DNA of 64,000 bases, from NCBI GenBank assembly GCA_963805295.1, contig CAWDTW010000058.1, positions 62,001 to 126,000 on the forward strand, in the 5' to 3' direction. Origin of the DNA: Roseiarcus sp963805295 (GTDB lineage: Bacteria > Pseudomonadota > Alphaproteobacteria > Rhizobiales > Beijerinckiaceae). Made by a program: the position numbers and the translations under genes. Positions 45,280-54,381 of this stretch are shown in pieces (positions within the stretch are counted from its first letter, which is position 1; each line of letters opens with the position of its first letter). A model generated the notes under the pieces. That model saw only the letters and a list, made by a program, of their open reading frames with translations, did not search any database and had not been told where the DNA came from.

Positions 45280-45436
45280 CCCCTCTCCTGAAAAGGGGGT
45301 GGTCAAGCCGCCTTCTCATCCATCAAGGTGCGCGCAAGCGAATGAGAACTCATCCGTCGCCTTCGGCGACACCTTCGCCCGCCATAGCTCGTCGAAAGAC
45401 GGGCGTCCTTCCGGACGCCCTATGGGGAGAAGGGGG
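45280..45436. repeat. Composite dispersed repeat between ffh and rpsP
   Basis: About 157 bases bounded by inverted ends CCCCTCTCC and GGAGAAGGGG. Its left half (45282-45355) is the same 74-base sequence found in and around the insert in hyi. Its right half (45382-45425) is a copy of the CCATAG...CTATGG palindrome found after polA. It may be a nonautonomous element or a REP-like cluster. Confidence 0.7.
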
Positions 45437-45490
45437 CCACGCAGATGAGTTTGTCTCGTAGTTGAAATTGCCTCTGAAAGGAAAAGACCG

Positions 45491-45841
45491 ATGTCCCTCA
45501 AAATCCGCCTGTCGCGCGGGGGCGCGAAGAAGCGCCCGTTCTATCGCATCGTGGTCGCCGACGCGCGCATGCCGCGCGACGGCCGCTTCGTGGAAAGGAT
45601 CGGCACCTTCGATCCCTTGAAGGCCAAGGACGACGCGACCCGTCTCGTGCTCGATCAGGAGAAGGCCAAAGCCTGGCTCGCCAAGGGCGCCCAGCCGACC
45701 GACCGCGTGCTGCGCCTGCTCGACAGCCTCGGCGTCGCCAAGCGCGAAGCCCGCGTGAACCCGGAGAAGGCGAAGCCCAGGAAGAAGGCGCAGGAGCGTC
45801 TCGCGGCGGCCGAGGCCGCCGCCAAAGCCGCCGCGGCCTGA
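45491..45841 (+). CDS. rpsP: 30S ribosomal protein S16
   Basis: 116 residues. The start SLKIRLSRGGAKKRPFYRIV and VERIGTFDPLKAKDD are diagnostic for S16. A Lys/Ala-rich tail extends past the core, as in other alphaproteobacteria. The ribosome-binding site is AAAGGAAAAG. It heads the rpsP-rimM-trmD cluster. Confidence 0.97.
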   Translation: MSLKIRLSRGGAKKRPFYRIVVADARMPRDGRFVERIGTFDPLKAKDDATRLVLDQEKAKAWLAKGAQPTDRVLRLLDSLGVAKREARVNPEKAKPRKKAQERLAAAEAAAKAAAA

Positions 45842-45853
45842 CCGGGCCGACCC

Positions 45854-46387
45854 TTGCGCGATCCGGACCGCCTCGTCCTCGTCGGCGCATTCGGCGCGCC
45901 GCAAGGAGTGCGCGGCGAGATCCGCGTCAGGTCCTTCACCGCCGATCCGAAAGCGATCGGCGCCTACGGGGCGCTGACGGACGCCAAGCGCTCGCGCGCC
46001 TTCGCCGTCGAGCGCCTGCGGGCGGTGAAGGACGATATGGTCGTCGTGAAGCTCGAGGGCGTCGGGACGCGCGAGGCCGCCGCTTTGCTGACGGGGATTC
46101 AGATTTTCGCCTGCCGCGGCCAGCTGCCGAAGCCCGATGAAGACGAATTCTATTACGCCGACCTCGTCGGCCTCGAGGCCGTCACGCGAGCGGGCGCGCG
46201 GCTCGGCCATGTCGCGGCGTTGAGCAACTACGGCGCGGGCGACATCATGGAGATCGCGCCGGAGGACGGCGGCGAAACCCTGTTGTTGCCGTTCACCAAA
46301 GAGATCGCGCCGGTTATCGACTTCGAGGCCGGACGGATCGTCGTCGAGCCTCCGCACGAGGTCGACGGCGAGACGAACGCGCCATAA
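45854..46387 (+). CDS. rimM: Ribosome maturation factor RimM
   Basis: 177 residues from TTG 45854. The N-terminal RimM barrel shows LVGAFGAPQGVRGEIRVRSF and the C-terminal PRC barrel starts DEFYYADLVGLEAV. It binds S19 and helps 16S processing. The start codon lies 12 bases after rpsP. Confidence 0.95.
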   Translation: MRDPDRLVLVGAFGAPQGVRGEIRVRSFTADPKAIGAYGALTDAKRSRAFAVERLRAVKDDMVVVKLEGVGTREAAALLTGIQIFACRGQLPKPDEDEFYYADLVGLEAVTRAGARLGHVAALSNYGAGDIMEIAPEDGGETLLLPFTKEIAPVIDFEAGRIVVEPPHEVDGETNAP

Positions 46388-46448
46388 TATCGCTCGACGC
46401 CACCGGTAAGGGCGCTCATAGTCGGGGAAGGCTTGGGAGGCGAATCGG

Positions 46449-47108
46449 ATGACTCACACCCCTTCTGAAGCGGCCGTCGACGCCACGCCGGCCGAGGCGG
46501 CGTCGCGGCGCGACTTTCTCTACCTCGCTACCGGGTCGGTCGCCGCCGTCGGCGCGGCGCTGACGATGTGGCCGTTCATCGACCAGATGAATCCGGACTC
46601 GGCGACGATCGCGGCGGCGGGCCCGGTCGACGTCGACGTGACCCAGATCCAGCCGGGGCAGCGGGTCGTGATCCTGTGGGCCGCGCGGCCGGCGTTCGTC
46701 GTCCGCCGCACGCCGGAAGCGCTCGACGAACTGCGCAATCCGAAGCTCGTCGCCCAACTGCGCGATCCCGATTCCGACAATTTGCAGCAGCCGGAATACG
46801 CCAAGAACTGGCATCGCTCGATCAAGCCGGAAATCCTCGTGCTGGTCGGCGTCTGCACCCATCTCGGCTGCGTGCCGCTGTTCGACCCCAAGCCCGACCC
46901 GACCAATCCGGCGCCGGACTGGCCGGGCGGTTTCTTCTGCCCCTGCCACGGCTCGAAATACGATCTGGCGGGCCGTGTGTTCGAGGGCGTCCCCGCGCCC
47001 TACAACCTGCCGGTGCCGCCCAATTTCTTCCCCGACGAGAGGACGATGCGGGTCGGCGAGAACCCGCCGGGCCAGATTTTCGACTTCAATTCGATCCTGC
47101 AGGTGTGA
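46449..47108 (+). CDS. petA: Rieske iron-sulfur subunit of the cytochrome bc1 complex
   Basis: 219 residues. A Tat-type membrane anchor (SRRDFLYLATGSVAAVGAAL) precedes the Rieske domain with VCTHLGCVP and CPCHGSKYD, holding the two Cys and two His ligands and the disulfide Cys. It carries electrons from ubiquinol to cytochrome c1. The cytochrome b and c1 genes that normally follow are absent; the next gene is trmD. This copy is thus separated from its usual operon, or is an extra one. Confidence 0.94.
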   Translation: MTHTPSEAAVDATPAEAASRRDFLYLATGSVAAVGAALTMWPFIDQMNPDSATIAAAGPVDVDVTQIQPGQRVVILWAARPAFVVRRTPEALDELRNPKLVAQLRDPDSDNLQQPEYAKNWHRSIKPEILVLVGVCTHLGCVPLFDPKPDPTNPAPDWPGGFFCPCHGSKYDLAGRVFEGVPAPYNLPVPPNFFPDERTMRVGENPPGQIFDFNSILQV

Positions 47109-47159
47109 GGCGCGGCGCGGAATGACAGCGGGCGGGCGGACGCGCTATGCGTCGCCGCC

Positions 47160-47861
47160 ATGTTCGCCGCAACCATCTTCACTCTCTTTCCCGGCATGTT
47201 CCCCGGTCCGTTCGGCCAGTCGCTGGCGGGCGAAGCGCTCACGCGGGGCCTCTGGTCGCTCGAGGCGCGCGACATCCGCGAGCACGGGCTCGGACGCCAC
47301 CGGGCGGTCGACGACACGCCGGCGGGCGGCGGCCCCGGCATGGTGATCCGCGCCGACGTCGTCGCCGCGAGCCTCGACGCCGCGCTTCTGCCGGACGACC
47401 TCCGCCCGCGCCTCGTCACGAGCCCGCGCGGCAGGCCGTTCACGCAGGCTCACGCCCGCGCATGGGCGACGGGGCCCGGGCTCGTCATCCTCTGCCCGCG
47501 CTTCGAGGGGGTGGACGAGCGGATCATCGAGGCGCGCGGTCTCGTCGAGGTCTCGATCGGCGACTACGTGCTGTCGGGCGGCGAGATCGCCGCGCTCGCC
47601 ATCCTCGACGCCTGCGTGCGGCTCGTCCCCGGCGTGATGGGCAAGGAGGCCTCGGGCGAGGAGGAGAGTTTCGAGAAGGGCCTGCTCGAATATCCGCACT
47701 ATACGCGGCCCCGCACATGGGAGGGGCGCGCGATTCCCGACGTGCTGCTGTCGGGCAACCACGCGAAAATCGCCGAATGGCGGCGGGCGGAGGCGGAGCG
47801 GATCACACGGGAGAGGCGGCCGGATCTGGGCGTCTCTTCTCACGCCAAGGGCGTCGATTGA
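47160..47861 (+). CDS. trmD: tRNA (guanine-37-N1) methyltransferase
   Basis: 233 residues. The trefoil-knot signature is complete: ILCPRFEGVDERIIEARGLV and SIGDYVLSGGEIAALAILDA. The start FAATIFTLFPGMFPGPFGQS is typical. The expected rplS gene does not follow; a convergent gene begins instead. Confidence 0.96.
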   Translation: MFAATIFTLFPGMFPGPFGQSLAGEALTRGLWSLEARDIREHGLGRHRAVDDTPAGGGPGMVIRADVVAASLDAALLPDDLRPRLVTSPRGRPFTQAHARAWATGPGLVILCPRFEGVDERIIEARGLVEVSIGDYVLSGGEIAALAILDACVRLVPGVMGKEASGEEESFEKGLLEYPHYTRPRTWEGRAIPDVLLSGNHAKIAEWRRAEAERITRERRPDLGVSSHAKGVD

Positions 47862-47896
47862 CGCACGTCTCTCGACGGGCAACGCGGGAGAGGGGA

Positions 47897-48779
47897 CTAC
47901 CGCGTAGGCACCGGGTGTTCGCCGCGGTAGTCGTAGAAGCCGCGCTGGGTCTTGCGGCCGAGCCAGCCGGCCTCGACGTATTTCACCAGGAGCGGGCAGG
48001 GGCGGTATTTCGAATCCGCCAGGCCCTCGTGCAGCACCTGCATCACGGCGAGACAGGTGTCGAGGCCGATGAAGTCGGCGAGCTGCAGCGGGCCCATCGG
48101 GTGGTTGGCGCCGAGCCGCATGGCGGTGTCGATCGAACTCGACGGAGCCCACGCCCTCGTAGAGCGTGTAGACGGCCTCGTTGATCATCGGCAGAAGGAT
48201 GCGGTTGACGATGAAGGCCGGAAAATCCTCCGACATGGTCGCCGTCTTGCCGAGCCGGTTGACGAAGGCCTTGGCCGCCTCGAACGTGTCGTCCTTGGTC
48301 GCGATGCCGCGGATGAGCTCGACAAGCTGCATGCGCGGCACCGGGTTCATGAAATGCATGCCGATGAAGCGCTCGGGATTGGCGGTCACCGACGCGAGGC
48401 GGGTGATCGAGATCGACGAGGTGTTGGAGGCGAGGATCGCGTCGGGCTTGAGGAAGGAGCGGAGCGAGGCGAAGATCTTGCGCTTGACGTCCTCGTTTTC
48501 CGACGCCGCCTCGACGACGAGATCGCAGTCGCCGAGCCTGTCGAGGGTCGGCGCGTACTGGATGCGGTCGAGGATCGCCCTGCGGCCCGGCTCGTCCAGC
48601 TGACCCCTCTGGATCTGGCGCGAAAGGTGCCCGTTGATCGTCGCCAGCGCCGCTTGCACCCGCTCCTCGGCGACGTCGTTGAGGAGGACGCCCATTCCCG
48701 CCTGGGCGGCGACCTGGGCGATGCCGGCGCCCATCTGCCCCGCGCCGATCACCCCGACCGTCTCGATGTTCAGTGCCAT
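47897..48779 (-). CDS. 3-hydroxybutyryl-CoA dehydrogenase, read with one frameshift
   Basis: About 293 residues. NAD loop VGVIGAGQMGAGIAQVAAQA, ASNTSSISITRLA, GMHFMNPVPRMQLVELIRG and, after the shift, RLGANHPMGPLQLADFIGLD and KTQRGFYDYRG. The shift is at GAACTC (48135-48140 on the plus strand); one base fewer gives GACTC and SVESIDTAMRLGANHPMG, the family text. It is followed on the same strand by nothing and preceded by etfA and etfB, matching fatty-acid or butyrate-type beta-oxidation. Confidence 0.9.
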
Positions 48780-48881
48780 GTTCTCAACCTGCCAAGCCGC
48801 CCCGTTTCGTGCTGGGATCATAGACGAGCGGCGGCGGGCGTCCAGTCGGACGCCTCGGCCCTTCGTCGGATGCGGCGGACG

Positions 48882-49826
48882 TCACCGTCCGATCTTGGCC
48901 AGTTCCGCCGTCAGCTCCGGCAGAGCCTGATAGAGGTCCGCCACCAGGCCGTAGTCGGCGACCTGGAAGATCGGGGCCTCCTCGTCCTTGTTGATGGCGA
49001 CGATGACCTTCGAATCCTTCATGCCGGCCAGATGCTGGATCGCGCCGGAAATGCCGACCGCGATATAGAGCTCGGGCGCCACCACCTTGCCGGTCTGGCC
49101 GACCTGCCAGTCGTTCGGGGCGTACCCGGCGTCGACCGCGGCGCGCGAGGCGCCCATCGCCGCGCCGAGCTTGTCGGCCACCGGCTCGATGTAGGTCTTG
49201 AAGTTTTCCGCCTTCTGCATCGCCCGGCCGCCCGAGATGATGATCTTGGCCGAGGTCAGCTCCGGCCGGTCGGACTTGGCGAGCGCCTCGCCGACGAAGG
49301 AGGAGACGCCCGGGTCGGCGGCGGCGGCGACCGGCTCGATCGGCGCCGAGCCGCCTCGGCCGGTCGCGGCGAAGGACGCGGTGCGCACGGTGACCACGAT
49401 CTTCGCATCGGTCGATTCGACCGTCTGGATGGCGTTGCCGGCGTAGATCGGCCGTTCGAAGGTCTTGGGGCCCAGAACCTTGGTGATGTCGGAGACCTGC
49501 ATCACGTCGAGGAGGGCCGCGACCCGCGGGGCGACGTTCTTGGCCGCCGCGGTCGAGGGCGCGACGATCGCGTCGTAGCCGGGAGCGAGCGAGACGATCA
49601 GCGCCGCCAGCGGCTCGGCGAGCCCATGGGCGTAGATCGCGTCGTCGGCGATGCGCACTCTTGCGACGCCGGCGAGCTCGGCGGCGCTCGCGGCGGCCGC
49701 GCCGTCGTCATGCCCCGCCACCAGAATGTCGACGGGCGCGCCCAGTTCGAGCGCGGCGGTCAACGCGCGCGCGGTCATGTCGCTGAGATGGCCGCCCACG
49801 ACTTCGGCCAGAAGAAGGGTCGCCAT
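48882..49826 (-). CDS. etfA: Electron transfer flavoprotein alpha subunit
   Basis: 314 residues. The C-terminal FAD domain has SAKIIISGGRAMQKAENFKT, WQVGQTGKVVAPELYIAVGI and SGAIQHLAGMKDSKVIVAIN. With EtfB it collects electrons from acyl-CoA dehydrogenases and passes them to the quinone pool. The start is two bases from the end of etfB. Confidence 0.96.
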   Translation of the reverse strand: MATLLLAEVVGGHLSDMTARALTAALELGAPVDILVAGHDDGAAAASAAELAGVARVRIADDAIYAHGLAEPLAALIVSLAPGYDAIVAPSTAAAKNVAPRVAALLDVMQVSDITKVLGPKTFERPIYAGNAIQTVESTDAKIVVTVRTASFAATGRGGSAPIEPVAAAADPGVSSFVGEALAKSDRPELTSAKIIISGGRAMQKAENFKTYIEPVADKLGAAMGASRAAVDAGYAPNDWQVGQTGKVVAPELYIAVGISGAIQHLAGMKDSKVIVAINKDEEAPIFQVADYGLVADLYQALPELTAELAKIGR

Positions 49827-49828
49827 GG

Positions 49829-50578
49829 TCAGATCACTCCCGCTTCGTCATGCAGCTTGGCGACGAGCTCCGCCACCGTCTTGACTTTCACGCCCGACTT
49901 GCGGCCGCTCGGCTCCGCGGTCTTGATGACCTTGAGACGGGGCGCGACGTCGACGCCGTAATCGGCGGGCGTCTTCTCGTCGATCGGCTTCTTCTTCGCC
50001 TTCATGATGTTGGGCAGCGAAGCGTAGCGCGGCTCGTTGAGGCGCAGATCGGCAGTGACGATCGCCGGCAGCTTCAGCGCGACCGTCTGCATGCCGCCGT
50101 CGACCTCGCGGGTGACTTCGACGCCGCCGTCGCCGATGACGACCTTCGAGGCGAACGTGCCCTGGCCCCAGCCGGTCAGCGCCGCCAACATCTGCCCGGT
50201 CTGGTTGCAGTCGTCGTCGATCGCCTGCTTGCCCATGATGACGAGGCCAGGTTGCTCGGCGGCGACCACGCCCTTCAAGAGCTTGGCGACCGCGAGCGGC
50301 TCCATGAGCGCGTCGGTCTTGACCAGGACGCCACGATCCGCGCCCATCGCGAGCGCGGTGCGGATGGTCTCGCCCGCCTGCGCCGGGCCGATCGAGACGA
50401 TGACGACCTCGGTCGCCTTGCCCGCCTCCTTCTGGCGCAGCGCCTCCTCGACCGCGATTTCGTCGAACGGATTCATCGACATCTTGACGTTGGCGAGCTC
50501 GACGCCCGACCCGTCCGCCTTGATCCGGATCTTGATGTTGTAATCGACCACCCGTTTCACGGGCACGAGAATCTTCAT
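49829..50578 (-). CDS. etfB: Electron transfer flavoprotein beta subunit
   Basis: 249 residues from ATG 50578 (MKILVPVKRVVDYNIKIRIK). It has SMNPFDEIAVEEALRQKEAG and the AMP-binding region LVIMGKQAIDDDCNQTGQML. A start 33 bases upstream is possible but would add a non-conserved lead. The order etfB-etfA-3-hydroxybutyryl-CoA dehydrogenase is common. Confidence 0.96.
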   Translation of the reverse strand: MKILVPVKRVVDYNIKIRIKADGSGVELANVKMSMNPFDEIAVEEALRQKEAGKATEVVIVSIGPAQAGETIRTALAMGADRGVLVKTDALMEPLAVAKLLKGVVAAEQPGLVIMGKQAIDDDCNQTGQMLAALTGWGQGTFASKVVIGDGGVEVTREVDGGMQTVALKLPAIVTADLRLNEPRYASLPNIMKAKKKPIDEKTPADYGVDVAPRLKVIKTAEPSGRKSGVKVKTVAELVAKLHDEAGVI

Positions 50579-50961
50579 GAGCGGGATCACTCCGTCCTCG
50601 GTCGAGCGCATTTGCCCGGCAATTCGAGGCCGAAACCCCTAATCTTGACGATTGCGCAAGTCAACGCGGCGGAACGTTTGATTCCCGGCCCGTTCCAACG
50701 GGTTCCCGGCCGGTCAAAATAGCGTCACAGTCATGCCGGCATGACATGCGGATAGCCTCGGTGTCCGTTCGAAAGCGCATTTTCGTCCGGATCGTGCGGA
50801 CCTGGCAATACGGAGCCATCGTCGATTAAACTTCCGCAGTGCGCTGTGCAATTGACAGAGGCACAAATCTGGCGACAACTTCGGTGACCACGCCCCGTGG
50901 GCAAAAGAAGAACGGCCGATCGTTGTCTGGGAAAGGGGCGCTCTCGAGAGGAAACCATACA
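50579..50961. other. Intergenic region with possible promoter for the peptide transporter
   Basis: About 383 bases between divergent operons. A TTGACA hexamer lies at 50852-50857, with a weak -10 candidate ACAACT 17 bases on (50875-50880), about 80 bases before the transporter start. I see nothing else in it. Confidence 0.35.
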
Positions 50962-52551
50962 ATGAGCGAACTGGACTACTGGAAAGGGCAGCTGCTCAAG
51001 GGCGGCGTCACGCGCCGCGAGTTCATGGGCCGCGCCGCCGCGCTCGGCGCTTCGAGCCTCGCGATTTCGGCCATGCTGGCGAGCGCGGACGCGCTGGCCG
51101 CCGACACGCCGCGCAAAGGGGGGGTGCTCAGGCTCGGCCTCGCCGGCGGCAGCACGACTGACAGCGTCGACGTCACCTCCTATAACGACTCGGTGATGAT
51201 CGACGTCAGCCACGGCCTGTTCAACGGCCTCGTCGAATGGGGCCAGGACGGCAAGCCGCATCCGGAGCTGGCGGAGACCTTCGAGCCGAAGAACGGCGCG
51301 AAGGATTGGATATTCAATCTTCGCAAGGGAATAAAATTCTCGAACGGCCAGGAATTCACTGCTGACGACACGGTCTATTCGCTCAACTTGCATCGCGGCG
51401 ACACCAAATCGGGCGCCGCTGGGCCGATGAAGGAAGTCTCGGACGTCAAGAAGCTCGACAAATACCAGATCGAGGTCTCGCTCGCGGCGCCCGACGCGGA
51501 TTTTCCCTATACCTTGACGGACTACCACCTGCTGATGGTTCCAGAAGGCTTCAAGGACTGGGCCAAGCCGGTCGGCACCGGGGCGTTCCTGCTCGAGAAA
51601 TTCGATCCCGGCGTGCGCATCGTCTTGAAGAAGCGGCCCGACTATTGGAAGGAGGGCCGCGGGTGGCTCGACGGCGCCGATGTGACAGTCATCAACGACG
51701 GTTCGGCTCGCCTCAACGCGCTGATCTCGGGCCAGGTGGATGCGATCAACCGCGTCGACCACAACGCGGTCGCCCTGCTCACCAAGACGCCGAGGATCGA
51801 GGTCGTGCGGGCGCCGGGCGGCTGGTTCACGATCTTGGCGATGCAGATTGATAAGGACCCCTACTCCAACCCGGACATCCGTCTCGCGCTCAAATACGCC
51901 GCCGATCGCGACCAGATCCTGAAGGCGCTGTTCAGCGGCTACGGCACCCTCGGCAACGATCATCCGATTCCGCGCAGCGATCCCTACTTCAACGCCGAGC
52001 TGCCGCAGCGCAAGTACGATCCGGACAAAGCGGCCTTCCATTTGAGGAAGTCGGGAATCGCCGTTCCGAAAATCCTGTTACAGGCCTCGGACGCGGCGTT
52101 CAACGGCGCCGTCGACATGGCGACGCTCTTCCAGGCGAACGCCGCAAAGGCCGGCATCAAGGTCGACGTCAAGAAGGAGCCGGCCGACGGCTTCTTTGAC
52201 AACGTCTGGCTGAAAGGCGCTTTCGTCGAGAGCTATTGGGGCGGACGCCCGGCGGCGACCCAGATGCTCGCCGTCGCATTCGCCGCGAACGCCCCCTGGA
52301 ATGAGACCCACTGGAAGAACGAGAAGTTCTCCCAGCTGCTCGATGACGCGCGAGCCGAAACCGACGAGGCCAAGCGCAAGACCTACATCTGGGAAATGCA
52401 GGCCATGCTGAACGAGGACGGCGGCGCGCTCATTCCCGCCTTCCGCGACTGGCTCGACGCCCACAACGCCAAAGTCGGCGGCCATACCCCGCACGGCGGG
52501 TTCGACATGGACAACGGCATGATTCTCGACAAGGCATGGCTGAAGTCGTAA
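50962..52551 (+). CDS. Peptide-type ABC transporter substrate-binding protein
   Basis: 529 residues of the SBP_bac_5 family. A Tat signal (TRREFMGRAAALGASSLAIS, cleaved near ADALA) is followed by VLRLGLAGGSTTDSVDVTSY, GAKDWIFNLRKGIKFSNGQE and the late motif PAFRDWLDAHNAKVGGHTPH. Such proteins bind di- or oligopeptides, opines or similar solutes; the ligand cannot be told. Permeases and a double ATPase gene follow. ATG 50962 fits the Tat leader. Confidence 0.92.
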   Translation: MSELDYWKGQLLKGGVTRREFMGRAAALGASSLAISAMLASADALAADTPRKGGVLRLGLAGGSTTDSVDVTSYNDSVMIDVSHGLFNGLVEWGQDGKPHPELAETFEPKNGAKDWIFNLRKGIKFSNGQEFTADDTVYSLNLHRGDTKSGAAGPMKEVSDVKKLDKYQIEVSLAAPDADFPYTLTDYHLLMVPEGFKDWAKPVGTGAFLLEKFDPGVRIVLKKRPDYWKEGRGWLDGADVTVINDGSARLNALISGQVDAINRVDHNAVALLTKTPRIEVVRAPGGWFTILAMQIDKDPYSNPDIRLALKYAADRDQILKALFSGYGTLGNDHPIPRSDPYFNAELPQRKYDPDKAAFHLRKSGIAVPKILLQASDAAFNGAVDMATLFQANAAKAGIKVDVKKEPADGFFDNVWLKGAFVESYWGGRPAATQMLAVAFAANAPWNETHWKNEKFSQLLDDARAETDEAKRKTYIWEMQAMLNEDGGALIPAFRDWLDAHNAKVGGHTPHGGFDMDNGMILDKAWLKS

Positions 52552-52596
52552 CGGCCAATCCTCATTTAGCGACGGCGAGGCGGAGGCGGGTCCAGG

Positions 52597-53544
52597 GTGG
52601 GAAGGCTGATCGTCCAGCGGTCCATTCTCGGGGTCTTGACGTTGTTGGCCGCGTCGGCGCTCATCTTCATCGGCACCGAAATCCTGCCGGGCGACCTCGC
52701 CTCCGCCATCCTGCAGAATCAGGCGACCCCGGAAAATCTCGCCAAGCTGCGTCTCGAGCTCGGCCTCGATCGGCCGGCGATCCTGCGTTATTTCGAGTGG
52801 CTGTTCAGCGCTCTGCAAGGCCATTTTGGCCATTCGCTCGCCAACGGGCGCGACGTCCTGGAGGAGATCGCGCCGCGTTTCGCCAATACGATGTTCCTGG
52901 CGGCCTATGCGGCGTTGGCGGCGGTGCCGCTAGCGGTCGGACTCGGCCTCGCCGCCGCGATCAAGCAGGGCAGCGCGTTCGACCGGCTGGTCAATCTTGT
53001 CACCCTGATGACCATTTCCGTGCCCGAGTACTTCGTCGCCTATCTCCTGATCAAATATGTCGCGGTCGATCTCGGCTGGTTTCCCTCGCTCGCCAACGTG
53101 TCCCCGGACACGTCCTTTCCCGACCGGCTCTATTACGCCTTCCTGCCGATGGTGACGCTCGCGCTCGTCATCGTCGCGCATATGATGCGGATGACGCGCG
53201 CCTCAGTGCTGGCGGTGATGGCGAGCCCCTATATCGAAATGGCGATCCTCAAGGGCCTGACCAAGACGCGCATCGTGATGCGCCACGCCCTGCCCAACGC
53301 GCTCGCGCCAATCATCTCGGTCATCGCGCTGAACCTCGCCTACCTCATCGTCGGCGTGGTCGTGGTCGAGACGGTCTTCGTTTATCCCGGCCTCGGCCAG
53401 TTGATGGTCGACGAGGTGTCCAAGCACGACGTGCCGGTCGTGCAGGCCTGCGGCCTCATCTTCGCCGCCGCGTTCATCCTGCTCAACATGGTCGCCGACA
53501 TACTCTCCATTCTCTCGAATCCGCGTCTGCGGCAGCCGCGCTGA
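52597..53544 (+). CDS. DppB-type ABC transporter permease
   Basis: 315 residues with about six membrane spans. The DppB/OppB pattern is clear: LLAASALIFIGTEILPGDLA, AKLRLELGLDRPAILRYFEW, and the EAA-like loop AILKGLTKTRIVMRHALPNA. The start is GTG 52597, 45 bases after the binding-protein gene. Confidence 0.93.
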   Translation: MGRLIVQRSILGVLTLLAASALIFIGTEILPGDLASAILQNQATPENLAKLRLELGLDRPAILRYFEWLFSALQGHFGHSLANGRDVLEEIAPRFANTMFLAAYAALAAVPLAVGLGLAAAIKQGSAFDRLVNLVTLMTISVPEYFVAYLLIKYVAVDLGWFPSLANVSPDTSFPDRLYYAFLPMVTLALVIVAHMMRMTRASVLAVMASPYIEMAILKGLTKTRIVMRHALPNALAPIISVIALNLAYLIVGVVVVETVFVYPGLGQLMVDEVSKHDVPVVQACGLIFAAAFILLNMVADILSILSNPRLRQPR

Positions 53545-53553
53545 GGCCAGTCG

Positions 53554-54381
53554 ATGCGCATCCTGGGACACAAGCTCAGCGTCACCGCCCAAATCGGCCT
53601 CGCGATCGTCGCGCTGAACCTGAGCATGGCGCTGTTCGCCCCGCTGATCGCGCCTTACGACCAGACGACTCCGCTCGGCGACGCGTGGTCCGACCCGGAC
53701 GCGCAGCACTGGCTCGGGCTCGACAATCTCGGGCGCGATCTCTTGAGCCGGCTCATTTATGGCGCGCGCATGTCGATCGGCCTCGCCCTCGTCATCACCG
53801 CGCTGTCGTTCTGCATCGGCATCATTTCCGGCTTTGCCGCCGCGGTCGCAGGAGGATGGATCGATCAGGCCCTGTCGCGGCTCGTCGATCTGCTGCTCTC
53901 GATGCCGACGCTCATTTTCGCCTTCGTCATCCTGTCGGTCCTCGGCTCCGGATTGCCGGTGCTCATCGTGACCATTGCGGTCCTTGATTCGACCAAGGTG
54001 TTCCGCCTCGCGCGCTCGGTTGCCGTCGGCATCGTCAGCCTCGAGTTCGTCGAGGCGGCGCGATTGCGGGGCGAGGGCTGGTGGTGGATCGTCAGCCGCG
54101 AAATTCTTCCCAATGCGGTCGCGCCGCTGACAGCGGAATTCGGCCTGCGCTTCTGCTTCACCTTTCTGTTCATCGCCGCCTTGAGCTTTCTCGGCCTCGG
54201 AGTGCAGCCGCCCGCCGCCGACTGGGGCAGCATGGTCAAGGACTACCGCGACATGATCAATTTCGGCTATGCGGCGCCGATCTATCCCGCCGCCGCGATC
54301 GCGATTCTGACGATCGGCGTCAATTTCGTCGTCGACTGGATGCTGGCCATCCATTCGCGCGGCCAGGGAGAGGGCGCATGA
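53554..54381 (+). CDS. DppC-type ABC transporter permease
   Basis: 275 residues. It shows the DppC signature HWLGLDNLGRDLLSRLIYGA, the EAA loop VEAARLRGEGWWWIVSREIL and SFLGLGVQPPAADWGSMVKD. It pairs with the preceding permease. Its stop overlaps the ATPase start (ATGA). Confidence 0.94.
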   Translation: MRILGHKLSVTAQIGLAIVALNLSMALFAPLIAPYDQTTPLGDAWSDPDAQHWLGLDNLGRDLLSRLIYGARMSIGLALVITALSFCIGIISGFAAAVAGGWIDQALSRLVDLLLSMPTLIFAFVILSVLGSGLPVLIVTIAVLDSTKVFRLARSVAVGIVSLEFVEAARLRGEGWWWIVSREILPNAVAPLTAEFGLRFCFTFLFIAALSFLGLGVQPPAADWGSMVKDYRDMINFGYAAPIYPAAAIAILTIGVNFVVDWMLAIHSRGQGEGA

